Shown here piece after piece: positions 34,516 through 42,902 of a stretch of DNA of 64,000 nucleotides. Positions within the stretch are counted from its first letter, which is position 1, and each line of letters starts with the position of its first letter. Both the position numbers and the translations under genes were made by a program. Under the pieces are notes generated by a model. That model saw nothing but the letters and a program-made list of their open reading frames with translations, had not been told where the DNA came from and made no database searches. Source of the DNA: Lachnospiraceae bacterium (lineage in GTDB: Bacteria > Bacillota > Clostridia > Lachnospirales > Lachnospiraceae); NCBI GenBank assembly GCA_017938405.1, contig JAGBBP010000034.1:1-64000 (forward strand), read 5' to 3'.

Positions 34516-35298
34516 GTGTTAAAAGAAGAAAAAATAATTGCAGACTGGTCTGCGGATATGTATGAGATTGACGAAACCGGAACCGAGGATGTAGCGTTTC
34601 TATTATCCTGTCTCGGCGTGACACCGAAACGTATTTTGGAAATTGCTTGTGGTAGCGGACGTATTTTGGTGCCTCTTGCAAAGGCAGGACATGTGGCAGT
34701 CGGATTAGACATGGACGAAGCTATGCTTCGAAAAATCCCTGCAAAAGCAGAAGGTGTAGACAACATCACTTGGAGGATTGCGGATGCCATTGTGGATGAC
34801 TGGGAAAACGGTTACGATGTAGTGGTAATTGCCGGAAACTTTCTCATGAATATTGTATCCGAAGAAGGACCGGAACGGGCACAGCAGATATTGCTTGAAA
34901 AAGCGAAGTTTGCATTAAAACCGGGAGGGATGCTGTACATCGATTACAACCATACCTTTTATCCGGAACAGTGGTATGTACATCCGGGCGAGCGTGTTAT
35001 ATGGGAAGGAACCGACAGTCACGGAACTACCGGAAGGATGTTGCTGTGTGACAGTACCTACGATGCGGCAACCGGACTCATTCGCTCAGTGCGACGGTAC
35101 GAGCTGGAAACAGCCACCGGTGAGAAAATTCGGAAGGAAATGCCTTCCGTAAAACATTACGTGTCATTAGAACAAATACATACCTGGTTGTCCGAAGAAG
35201 GCTTCCGTATCGAAAAAGAATACGGAGACTATGCAGAAAATCCGATTGGAGAGACCACTGGGCGTGCAATTATATGTGCGGCAGTAACGGAAGAGTAA
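34516..35298 (+). CDS. Class I SAM-dependent methyltransferase
   Basis: 260 residues with a Rossmann methyltransferase core: motif I ILEIACGSGRILVPLAKAG (about 45), acidic GLDMDEAM after it, then VVVIAGNFLM and LKPGGMLYIDYN. Substrate unknown; not an Erm-type rRNA methyltransferase by motif. The start is GTG 34516, with GGAGGA 8 nt upstream; the TTG at 34483 has only a distant ribosome site. Preceded by a leader peptide and possible attenuator, and followed by a strong terminator. Confidence 0.8.
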   Translation: MLKEEKIIADWSADMYEIDETGTEDVAFLLSCLGVTPKRILEIACGSGRILVPLAKAGHVAVGLDMDEAMLRKIPAKAEGVDNITWRIADAIVDDWENGYDVVVIAGNFLMNIVSEEGPERAQQILLEKAKFALKPGGMLYIDYNHTFYPEQWYVHPGERVIWEGTDSHGTTGRMLLCDSTYDAATGLIRSVRRYELETATGEKIRKEMPSVKHYVSLEQIHTWLSEEGFRIEKEYGDYAENPIGETTGRAIICAAVTEE

Positions 35299-35330
35299 AA
35301 AATAGAAGTATTCATAATTTCTAAGATGAG

Positions 35331-35380
35331 AAGAGAGGAAGATTTGACACAAAACACTGTCAGATCTTCCTCTCTTTCTG
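35331..35380 (+). terminator. Rho-independent terminator
   Basis: Long stem AAGAGAGGAAGAT (from 35331) with ATCTTCCTCTCTT (from 35363), extended inward by TTGACA/TGTCAG, then TTTCTG. Confidence 0.88.
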
Positions 35381-35540
35381 TATATTATACCATATTAATT
35401 TCCGCTCGGCAAAGCCTTGAGAAACTTCGTTTCTCGAGGCTCGCGTGCGCGTTCGCATGTTAAGGAATTCGCTCACCAATGCCAAGCATTGCTCGCTTTT
35501 TCCTCAACATTCTCACTTTGCCTTCGCGTATATTATACCA
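35380..35540. repeat. Intergenic structured element between 13-bp direct repeats
   Basis: GTATATTATACCA occurs at 35380-35392 and again at 35528-35540 in the same orientation. Between them lie a GAGAAAC/GTTTCTC hairpin (about 35420-35440), a run of CG-rich short repeats and an AATGC/GCATT hairpin (about 35480-35492). No reading frame. It could be a small inserted element with target duplication, but no transposase-like ends are clear. This covers the gap before the next gene. Confidence 0.4.
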
Positions 35541-35624
35541 CATTTTGCTCGAAAGAACAAGACTGGCATTTTTGGAGGGCGTTTGCTATAGTAGAGTCAC
35601 CAAAGAAAGACGGAGGGGTGCACT

Positions 35625-36539
35625 ATGGTAAATAACGAATGGGACGATATTTTGTATTGGGAGAATTATAAGCCGTGCTACGAAATGCTACAGGAGCTAG
35701 AGCGAAAGTATGGTGGTGACCCTGCGAACTATGATAGTTGGCATAGGGAACATTATGCCTATTATAAGCAGACAATTCCAAATAAAGAAGAATTTATCCG
35801 ACGTTTTGAATATTACGAACTTCACGGAAAGCCACATTGGATTGAGGGACATCATCGAACGATGAATGAATTGACAAGGGAGGAGTTGTTGGATTCATTC
35901 CGTCATGTTACCAAAGAAAACGGCGCATTCCATGTGGAAGTATCGGAGAAAGCACGACAGGGCTGGGCAGCACAGCATTTGGCCCCTTATGCCGAAAAGG
36001 TATGTTCGGCAACGAGTGAAGAGCATAAAATTATGGAAATGACGGTAGGTTGCGGAGTGGGTACCAACGCTATTGTTCGCTCCATGACAGACAAAATGTT
36101 TTATGCCGGCGTAGATATCGATTTTATTTGTGCCAAAAACGCGGACGCCATCGGAAGATATTATGGGAAAAACGCCATTGGAATTTGTGCAAGTTTATGG
36201 AACCTGCCTTTTTCGGATCATCTGTTTGATGTGGTATGTTCTCATTTCGGATTTGATGAATGTCGGGAGATCCCGACGATTCTAAAGGAAGCGGTGAGGG
36301 TACTAAAACCGGGCGGACGGTTTGTTTCTGTTTTCAGACATAATATATGGTTACGCCGCCATGAAATATTTGAGGATTACGATATCGGCGAAAGCGGAGC
36401 CTTGGAGTTAATGCGAAAGGCTCGTTTATATACGGACTTTGAACAGTTTGATGTACTTGCCGGAGAAGCAGGATTGGTTAAAATTGACTATATTCCGTTT
36501 GAAAACTGGTATCTGGTAGAATATAGAAAAGAAAAATAG
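35625..36539 (+). CDS. Class I SAM-dependent methyltransferase
   Basis: 304 residues. An N-terminal helical part of about 120 residues, rich in Trp, Tyr and His, precedes a methyltransferase core: MEMTVGCGVGTNAIV (motif I, about 143), YAGVDIDFICAKNA, GICASLWNLPFSDHLFDVVC (motif IV-like, about 190), and VRVLKPGGRFVSVFR. Distinct from the methyltransferase at 34516. Start ATG 35625 with GGAGGGG; a TGCTATAGT extended -10 box lies near 35586-35594. Substrate unknown. Confidence 0.8.
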   Translation: MVNNEWDDILYWENYKPCYEMLQELERKYGGDPANYDSWHREHYAYYKQTIPNKEEFIRRFEYYELHGKPHWIEGHHRTMNELTREELLDSFRHVTKENGAFHVEVSEKARQGWAAQHLAPYAEKVCSATSEEHKIMEMTVGCGVGTNAIVRSMTDKMFYAGVDIDFICAKNADAIGRYYGKNAIGICASLWNLPFSDHLFDVVCSHFGFDECREIPTILKEAVRVLKPGGRFVSVFRHNIWLRRHEIFEDYDIGESGALELMRKARLYTDFEQFDVLAGEAGLVKIDYIPFENWYLVEYRKEK

Positions 36540-36546
36540 AATTTGC

Positions 36547-36580
36547 GAGTATTCTGTGCAGTACAGAGTGCTCTTTTCCT
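36547..36580 (+). terminator. Rho-independent terminator
   Basis: 11-bp stem GAGTATTCTGT (36547-36557) with ACAGAGTGCTC (36563-36573), including two G-T pairs, then TTTTCCTTT. Confidence 0.85.
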
Positions 36581-36619
36581 TTAATTGCAAGGTAATATAT
36601 TGGAGGGAATAGTATCTCG

Positions 36620-36882
36620 GCACGAGCCGAGTTTCCGGCGGAAGGAGTACTAAAGCAAACCACCGCAGGCACTTTGGAATTGCTTTTTTGCTTTTCCCGA
36701 AGGGTCGCGTCTTTAGCGCAGTCGAAATCGCCTCTTAGAAAAGACTGGGCGCGAGGTCGCTCCCGAGCGTCCTAGTCGTTCTTAGAGGAAGTTTGACGGA
36801 GCGTTGCGACTTGCAAAACAAGTAATTCCAAAGTGCCGGCGGTGGTATTGGAAAGAGACCCCAGCCGGAAACCGGCTCGTGC
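36620..36882. repeat. Long imperfect palindrome downstream of parC (MITE-like or structured RNA)
   Basis: Three nested arm pairs share one centre near 36752: GCACGAGCCG(A)GTTTCCGGC at 36620-36639 with its complement at 36864-36882; about 23 bp at 36659-36681 with 36824-36846 (two mismatches); and CCTCTTAGAA (36731) with TTCTTAGAGG (36779). GGAGGGA at 36602 and TCCCTCC at 36884 extend the outer end to the parC stop codon. No frame longer than noise. It fills the gap between the methyltransferase and parC. Confidence 0.7.
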
Positions 36883-36889
36883 GTCCCTC

Positions 36890-39142
36890 CTACAATGCCG
36901 CTTTCTGGGCCTTTGCGGCTCTCTGACGCATGCGGACTCTTCTGGTGGAAAGCTCTTTTCCGTTAAAGGTAAAGGTCTCCACTCTCGCATGGAACGCGCC
37001 GGCAAATGCTAAGGCGTTGTCGTTTTTATCAAAGGTAATGGCTTTTACGCCGCGGCTGGCTTTCTTAAGCTCCGGAACATCTTCTACCGGGAAGGCCAGG
37101 GAAGCCATGCCCTCGGTCAAAAGGATGACCTTCATGTTGCCGGAAAGCACATCCGTTGCGGACATCATGGAAATACCGATAACGGTGTCGCCGTCATCTA
37201 ACTTCGTAGCGGCAATCATGGAACGGCCGGTTTCGAATTCGATGCCGGAAACTCTCTTGATAAAGCCGTTCTTGGTGGTAAACAGAAGCTGTGATTCGAA
37301 TAAATCCTCAAAGGCGGTATAGAGCACCGCATCTTCTTTGCCGATTTTACAAAGGGTATGGATGAGAACACCCTTGTCCTTCATCTTACACTTCGGAATG
37401 GCGGAAGCCTTCACCTGGAACATGTTGCCCTGAGCGGTGAAGAGACAGAGCTTGTCGTTGTTCTTCATCTTCACGATATGGGCGTATTCCTTCTTGCTTT
37501 CCTCGGCGGTTCTGCTAAAGGCAGCCACATCAATGGACTTGGTATAGCCGAATTTATCCACAAGCACATAAATATCTTCAATCTTTTCTTCCACAACGTA
37601 ATCGGCTTGTTCCACATTGGCAAGCTCCGTTTTACGCGGAACGGCGAATTTCTTGCGGAACTCCTTTAACTGGGTTTTGATGACGCTGTGGAGCTCGTTT
37701 TGGTCGGAAAGGATGGTGTTGTAGGTGGAGATGTTGGCGTGGAGCGTATCGCTTTCCTCGTGGAGTTTCATGATTTCCAAACCGATCAAACGGCCTAACG
37801 GCATAGCTAAAATCGCATCTGCTTGACGCTCGGTAAAGTCAAGCTTTGCCGCCTGCTTTTTGGAGGCTTCGGACTTAAACTTAATGTCCGTGGTATCGCC
37901 GGCGGTGAGACATGCCTTTGCCTGCTTGACACTGGTACTGCCGCGGAGGATTTCGATAATCAAATCAATGACATCCGTAGCACGGATTAAACCGCCAACG
38001 ATTTCCAAACGTTCTTCCGCTTTTTTCAGAAGATGCTGATATTCTTTCGTATACAACTCTTCCTGGAACAGTACGAACTCCTCCAAGAGGGTTTTTAAAT
38101 TGAAAATATACGGCTGTTGTTCTTTTACTGCCAGCATATTGACGCCGTAGGTATCTTCCAAACCGGTTTTCTTAAAGAGACCGTTTAACAGGTTATCGAT
38201 GTCACGGTCCTTCTTTACCTCTACCACGATGCGGACATCCTTGGTGGACTCGTCACGTACATCGTACATTTCCTCGAATACCTTGTCCTTCATGAGTTGG
38301 GCAAGATTTTCTACCAGACGGGTTTTACTGCCGGCTGCGGTGTACGGAATCTCGGTGAAGACGATATTTTTTCTGCCACCGTCACTGTTTTCAATCTCGT
38401 ACTTAGCGCGGACTTTAATTTTTCCTTCGCCGGTAGCATAAATCGACGGAAGTACGTCGGCGTTGGTGATAATACCGCCGGTCGGGAAATCCGGACCCTG
38501 AATGTGGCGCATGAGACCTTCCAGAGTAATGTTCGGCTTGTCCAAAATGGCAATGGCCGCATCAATGACCTCTCCCGGGTTGTGCGGCGGCATATTGGTG
38601 GTCATACCTACCGCAATTCCGGTAGTGCCGTTAATTAACAGGTTCGGGAGCATGGCCGGAAGGACCTTCGGCTCCTTTTCACTGTTATCAAAGTTCGGCA
38701 TAAAATCAACTAATCCCTGTTCCAAATGAGAGAGGAGCGTCATGGCACCTTCGGAAAGGCGGGCTTCCGTGTATCGCATTGCCGCGGCACCATCACCGTC
38801 AATGGAACCGAAATTGCCGTGACCGTCGATTAACGGAATAGCCAGAGAGTAGTCTTCGGACATATGCACTAAGGCATCGTAGATGGAAGAGTCACCGTGC
38901 GGGTGGTATTTACCCATGGTATCACCCACAATACGGGCACTTTTACGATGAGGCTTTTTCGGGTCCAGACCCAGCTCCATCATGGAGTACAGGATTCGTC
39001 TCTGAACCGGCTTTAATCCGTCTCTGACATCCGGGATGGCACGGTCGATAATGGTGTTCACCGCGTAGTCACGGAAGGAGGTCTTCATTTCCTCGGAATA
39101 ATCCAACTGAATTAAGTTGTTGTTTTCAAAATTCTCAGACAT
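36890..39142 (-). CDS. parC: DNA topoisomerase IV subunit A
   Basis: 750 residues of the GyrA/ParC family, which breaks and rejoins DNA. N-terminal winged-helix and tower with RAIPDVRDGLKPVQRRILYS, GKYHPHGDSSIYDALVHM (quinolone region) and the catalytic Tyr in AAMRYTEARLS (about 122). The C-terminal beta-pinwheel (about 500-740) lacks an obvious GyrA box (QRRGGKG), which favours ParC over GyrA; a second gyrase pair would then lie elsewhere. It begins 11 bp after the parE stop and shares its operon. The stop codon abuts the palindromic element. Confidence 0.88.
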   Translation of the reverse strand: MSENFENNNLIQLDYSEEMKTSFRDYAVNTIIDRAIPDVRDGLKPVQRRILYSMMELGLDPKKPHRKSARIVGDTMGKYHPHGDSSIYDALVHMSEDYSLAIPLIDGHGNFGSIDGDGAAAMRYTEARLSEGAMTLLSHLEQGLVDFMPNFDNSEKEPKVLPAMLPNLLINGTTGIAVGMTTNMPPHNPGEVIDAAIAILDKPNITLEGLMRHIQGPDFPTGGIITNADVLPSIYATGEGKIKVRAKYEIENSDGGRKNIVFTEIPYTAAGSKTRLVENLAQLMKDKVFEEMYDVRDESTKDVRIVVEVKKDRDIDNLLNGLFKKTGLEDTYGVNMLAVKEQQPYIFNLKTLLEEFVLFQEELYTKEYQHLLKKAEERLEIVGGLIRATDVIDLIIEILRGSTSVKQAKACLTAGDTTDIKFKSEASKKQAAKLDFTERQADAILAMPLGRLIGLEIMKLHEESDTLHANISTYNTILSDQNELHSVIKTQLKEFRKKFAVPRKTELANVEQADYVVEEKIEDIYVLVDKFGYTKSIDVAAFSRTAEESKKEYAHIVKMKNNDKLCLFTAQGNMFQVKASAIPKCKMKDKGVLIHTLCKIGKEDAVLYTAFEDLFESQLLFTTKNGFIKRVSGIEFETGRSMIAATKLDDGDTVIGISMMSATDVLSGNMKVILLTEGMASLAFPVEDVPELKKASRGVKAITFDKNDNALAFAGAFHARVETFTFNGKELSTRRVRMRQRAAKAQKAAL

Positions 39143-39153
39143 GGGACACCTCC

Positions 39154-41172
39154 TTATACATCAAGCTTCGCGTAGCGTGCTTCTTCCATAATGAACGCAC
39201 GACGCGGCGGAACGTTATTACTCATAAGCAATGTGGTGACCTCGTCGGCCTCCACCGTATCGCTGATGGACACCTGGGCAAGGATACGGGTCTCCGGGTT
39301 TAATGTAGTCTCCCAAAGCTGGTCCGCATCCATTTCACCTAAGCCCTTGTATCGCTGCAGGTCGAGAAGCTTCTTGCCTTCCTTGCGGAACTTTTCTAAC
39401 TCAAAGTCGTTGAATAAATACTTCTCGTTTTTTGATTTTTTGCCTTTGCCCTTTGTCTTGGCCTTCTTTGCGCCTTTGGCAGCTTTGCCGGTGTCGGCAT
39501 CAGACGAATCGTCAGCGGCAACGTCCTGGTCAGCACTGCCCGTATCCTCGTAGGTCACCTTATAAAGCGGCGGAAGACCGCGGTACACTTTCCCTTCTAA
39601 AATCAGCTCCGGCATAAACCGGTAGAAGAAAGTAAGTAAAAGAGTGCTGATGTGGGCACCGTCCACGTCGGCATCGGTTAAAATAATAATCTTATCAAAG
39701 CGTAACTTTGTAATATCGAAATCATCGCTGATGCCACAACCGAAGGCAGCAATCATGGACTTGATTTCGTTGTTTACTAAAATCTTATCTAAAGTTGCTT
39801 TTTCTACGTTAAGAATCTTACCGCGGAGCGGAAGTACTGCCTGGGTTTTACGGTTTCTTGCGGTTTTTACGGTACCGCCTGCGGAATCACCCTCTACGAT
39901 GTAGAGCTCGCATTCCTCCGGCTTACGGGAGGAGCAGGCAGCAAGCTTACTCTTAAAGTCCACATCCTGCAGCTGCTTTAATACCGCATTGCGGGCCTTA
40001 TCGCCGGCCTTGCGGGCGTTGTAGGACTTCATGGAATTTTCCAGAACCGCTTTTAATTCTTCCACGTTCTTATCGAAATAACGGGTGACTTCGCCGGTGA
40101 ACACATCCTCCACCGCCACCTTTGCGTCGGTGTTACCGAGCTTTGTCTTGGTCTGGCCTTCGAACTGCGGGTCCGGATGCTTGATGGAAATAATAGCAAA
40201 GAGACCGTTACGGATATCCTTACCGTCAAAGTTTTCGTCCTTTTCCTTTAAGATGCCCAGCTCTCTTGCGTACTGGTTCATGACACGGGTCAGGGCGGTT
40301 TTAAAACCGGTCACTAACGTACCGCCGTCCACTACGTTGATACGGTTACAGTAGGAGTTGATCTGCTCCTGGTAGCTGTCGGTATACTGGAACGCTACCT
40401 CTACCTCGATGTCACCGCTTTTTCCTTCGATGTAAATCGGTTCCGGATGAAGTTTATTGGTTTCGCGGGTCAGGTAGGTAACAAAGCTCTTAATACCGAA
40501 TTCTTCGTAGTAGGTCAGCTCTTCTCCTGCAATTTTATCTTTAAATACAATGGTCAGTCCCTTATTTAAATAAGCGACTTCCTTTAACTTCTTACGGATG
40601 ATGTCCGTCTTAAACTCCACGGTTTCGAAAATGGTCGGATCCGGATAAAAGAGAACCTTGGTACCGGTATCGGATTTACGACAACTGCCGACTACCGGAA
40701 GAAGCCCCCCTTCTAACGGTGTAATAATATGGCCACCGTCCCGGTATTCGTCCCGGTAAATCTTACCGTCCTTTTTAATTTCTACCACCATCTTTTTTGA
40801 CAGGGCATTTACAACGGAAGCACCTACACCGTGCAAACCACCGGATACCTTGTAGGCTCCGCCTCCGAACTTACCGCCGGCATGAAGAATGGTATATACC
40901 ACCCGGGCGGTCGGGATGTGCTTGGTCGGGTGAATATCCACCGGCACACCGCGGCCGTTATCCGTAATGGAAATACCGCCGTCCTTTTGTAATTCAATCT
41001 CTATGCGATCACAGTATCCGCCCAAATGCTCGTCGATACCGTTATCTAAAATTTCCCAAATCAGGTGATGAAGGCCGCGGCTTCCCGTGCTTCCGATGTA
41101 CATACCAGGGCGCTTTCTGACCGCTTCCAGACCTTCCAATACAACTATCTGACTGCCGTTATATTGTTCCAT
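39154..41172 (-). CDS. parE: DNA topoisomerase IV subunit B
   Basis: 672 residues of the GyrB/ParE ATPase family. GHKL ATPase motifs: IWEILDNGIDEHL (catalytic region), ITDNGRGVPV, and GGLHGVGASVVNALS. TOPRIM region: YIVEGDSAGGT (Glu) and LTDADVDGAHI (Asp-x-Asp). Odd point: between the TOPRIM domain and the tail (about 545-590) there is a low-complexity insert, first Asp/Ala/Ser-rich and then Lys/Gly/Ala-rich (complement of about 39415-39540). Such a basic linker is not usual and may bind DNA or be a slippage product. ParE rather than GyrB is inferred from its partner. Confidence 0.88.
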   Translation of the reverse strand: MEQYNGSQIVVLEGLEAVRKRPGMYIGSTGSRGLHHLIWEILDNGIDEHLGGYCDRIEIELQKDGGISITDNGRGVPVDIHPTKHIPTARVVYTILHAGGKFGGGAYKVSGGLHGVGASVVNALSKKMVVEIKKDGKIYRDEYRDGGHIITPLEGGLLPVVGSCRKSDTGTKVLFYPDPTIFETVEFKTDIIRKKLKEVAYLNKGLTIVFKDKIAGEELTYYEEFGIKSFVTYLTRETNKLHPEPIYIEGKSGDIEVEVAFQYTDSYQEQINSYCNRINVVDGGTLVTGFKTALTRVMNQYARELGILKEKDENFDGKDIRNGLFAIISIKHPDPQFEGQTKTKLGNTDAKVAVEDVFTGEVTRYFDKNVEELKAVLENSMKSYNARKAGDKARNAVLKQLQDVDFKSKLAACSSRKPEECELYIVEGDSAGGTVKTARNRKTQAVLPLRGKILNVEKATLDKILVNNEIKSMIAAFGCGISDDFDITKLRFDKIIILTDADVDGAHISTLLLTFFYRFMPELILEGKVYRGLPPLYKVTYEDTGSADQDVAADDSSDADTGKAAKGAKKAKTKGKGKKSKNEKYLFNDFELEKFRKEGKKLLDLQRYKGLGEMDADQLWETTLNPETRILAQVSISDTVEADEVTTLLMSNNVPPRRAFIMEEARYAKLDV

Positions 41173-41210
41173 AGTCCGACTCCTTTTCTATATATAGTGG
41201 TTTTAGTTTA

Positions 41211-41239
41211 AGTATAGCAATTTTTACCCAAAAATGCAA
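41211..41239 (-). promoter_or_regulatory. Sigma-A promoter of parE-parC
   Basis: Minus strand: TTGCAT (41234-41239), 17-bp spacer, TATACT (41211-41216) with TG one base upstream (extended -10). Confidence 0.75.
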
Positions 41240-41344
41240 ATAAAAGTTATTCACATTCTCCGGGAAGTGTCCGATATAAGATAAGAGAGAATATCCTTTG
41301 ACGGAGGATAAAAGAAAAGCAAAAAATTGCAAGGAGGGGATGTT

Positions 41345-42196
41345 ATGCGGATTGAACAGGAGACAAGGAATTTATTTGTAGGAGAACGGCAGCAGAGGGT
41401 ACAGAAGACACCCGAGGAAATAAAGGAAGGTTTACAAAAGGGCAGAGTGTTTTCCGGAAAGTTGCAGTTTCCGGGGGATAAGATCGGGGAACGCCGGAGA
41501 GAAGCACAGGAAAAGGCTATGAAGGTGGTGCAGAATGCTTTTGCCGGGGAGCTTGCGCTGGATGAGAGTGTTGCGGAAATGGAAGAGAGCATCGAAAAGG
41601 GTAAGGAAGAGATGCTGGCCCATAAGGCAGAACTGAACCGGATTGCGGAGGAAAAGGAGAGATTAAAAGAAGACGGAGTTCTGACCGGGGAAGAATATGA
41701 GAGGGAACTGGCAGAGTTAAAGAAAGCGGAAAGTCACTTTGCCGGACTTATCGCCGATGAGAAGAAATACGAGGAACACACCATCCGGGCTCTGAGTGAT
41801 ATTAAAATCGAACGGGCCAAGGAAAGTCCTATGGTAGAGGCTACGGAACAAGCAGAGGATATCCTTGCGGAAGCGACAAAGGACATGGTGGGGATGCTGG
41901 TGGAAGAAGCCAAAGAACATATGGAAACCGAGCTTGAGAAAAAGCAGGAAGCCGCAGAGGAGAAGGCGGAAAAGGAAAAAGAACTGGAAGAACGCATCGA
42001 AGCCATGAAGGCGGAGAAGGAAGACAAGAAGGAAACGGATTCGCCTGCCATTGAAGGGCTGGAGGCATCCACGATGCAGATGGTGAAGATTGCGGAAACC
42101 GGGGAAGCGGTACAGAAAGAACTTAAAAATATCGTAGACCAGATGAAGCTTGACTTGGAGGATTTAAAGGGCGCTGCGGTGGATGAGAACATATAG
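41345..42196 (+). CDS. Charged coiled-coil protein, function unknown
   Basis: 283 residues, about half Glu, Lys, Arg and Asp, with heptad-like Leu/Ala spacing from about 50 to 260, so mostly coiled coil. No signal peptide, membrane helix or catalytic motif. A stretch TEQAEDILAEATKDMVGMLVEEAKEHME is typical of the helical pattern. I do not recognise it. ATG 41345 follows AAGGAGGGG; an upstream TTG (41327) overlaps the ribosome site. A TCCGATAT box at 41270-41277 resembles the -10 of the SigD promoters here, but the -35 (TTCA) is poor, so membership in the motility regulon is only a possibility. Confidence 0.7.
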   Translation: MRIEQETRNLFVGERQQRVQKTPEEIKEGLQKGRVFSGKLQFPGDKIGERRREAQEKAMKVVQNAFAGELALDESVAEMEESIEKGKEEMLAHKAELNRIAEEKERLKEDGVLTGEEYERELAELKKAESHFAGLIADEKKYEEHTIRALSDIKIERAKESPMVEATEQAEDILAEATKDMVGMLVEEAKEHMETELEKKQEAAEEKAEKEKELEERIEAMKAEKEDKKETDSPAIEGLEASTMQMVKIAETGEAVQKELKNIVDQMKLDLEDLKGAAVDENI

Positions 42197-42226
42197 GAAA
42201 TATATTTAATGTTAGGAGAATGATAT

Positions 42227-42805
42227 ATGTTTTTTCAGAAGAGGAAAAGAGAAAAAGTATTTAATAAAATGATAAATGGTTTGATTCTGAAAGAGCAATT
42301 ATGCGTGAATGATAAGGCTTTTTTTCTGACATTGGAAGAAACAACTGAAGATTATGCGGACCAATATATATGGAACTATATTCAACGAGATATTATTTGT
42401 AGTGTGCTGGAAAGCTATGTGACTTATGCGTATACTTCAGATGAAGAGAATCTTGAAATCTTGAAGTCGGCTATTGGAGGGGCCGAGACTTATAAGGCAA
42501 CGAATGATGGAGCAACGCTGTTTCATTGTGAACATTTACGAGCCATCAGTGCAAGAATAATTGAAGAGTATTGGGATGTTTGGGAATGTGGAGGCCCTTC
42601 TTATATTAGTTTTATCGCGTATGATAAAGAGGTGCACACGGATGGAAAAGACAAAAAAGAAGAATACATAGTAAAAATAAAGCCTTTAGGAGATAATGAC
42701 GGATTAGAAATCTTTATTAACGAAAAAAAGTATTCAAAAGATAAATTGACATCAAGTATTATGCTTGTATTGGAGCAATATGGATTGCATTTATTGACGA
42801 TGTAA
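42227..42805 (+). CDS. Hypothetical protein, AT-rich gene
   Basis: 192 residues, soluble, no motif recognised. A basic start is followed by an acidic helical region (LEETTEDYADQYIWNYIQRD) and a mixed alpha/beta C-terminal half. The DNA is visibly more AT-rich than its neighbours and uses ATA/AGA/TTA-type codons more, suggesting recent transfer. Small acidic proteins of this type are sometimes immunity proteins, but no toxin gene is adjacent, so I assign no function. TAGGAGAATG gives the ribosome site. It begins 30 bp after the coiled-coil gene. Confidence 0.65.
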   Translation: MFFQKRKREKVFNKMINGLILKEQLCVNDKAFFLTLEETTEDYADQYIWNYIQRDIICSVLESYVTYAYTSDEENLEILKSAIGGAETYKATNDGATLFHCEHLRAISARIIEEYWDVWECGGPSYISFIAYDKEVHTDGKDKKEEYIVKIKPLGDNDGLEIFINEKKYSKDKLTSSIMLVLEQYGLHLLTM

Positions 42806-42825
42806 TTATGAAAGATGTGAAAGGG

Positions 42826-42854
42826 TTGACTGCAGTTTTACACGATGTTATGAT
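42826..42854 (+). promoter_or_regulatory. Sigma-A promoter of the CPBP protease gene
   Basis: TTGACT (42826-42831), 17-bp spacer, TATGAT (42849-42854). Confidence 0.7.
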
Positions 42855-42902
42855 AAAGGAATAGAGCAACATATAATAGGATTGATGTGAAGGAGGCTAC
42901 AG

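Noticed and set aside
36616..36890. tRNA or rRNA gene in the GC-rich stretch
   Set aside because: No cloverleaf, anticodon arm or CCA end could be placed; symmetry explains the stems.
36890..41172. Calling the topoisomerase pair gyrA-gyrB
   Set aside because: No GyrA box is visible in the C-terminal domain and the order B then A in a short operon suits ParE-ParC; still not fully excluded.
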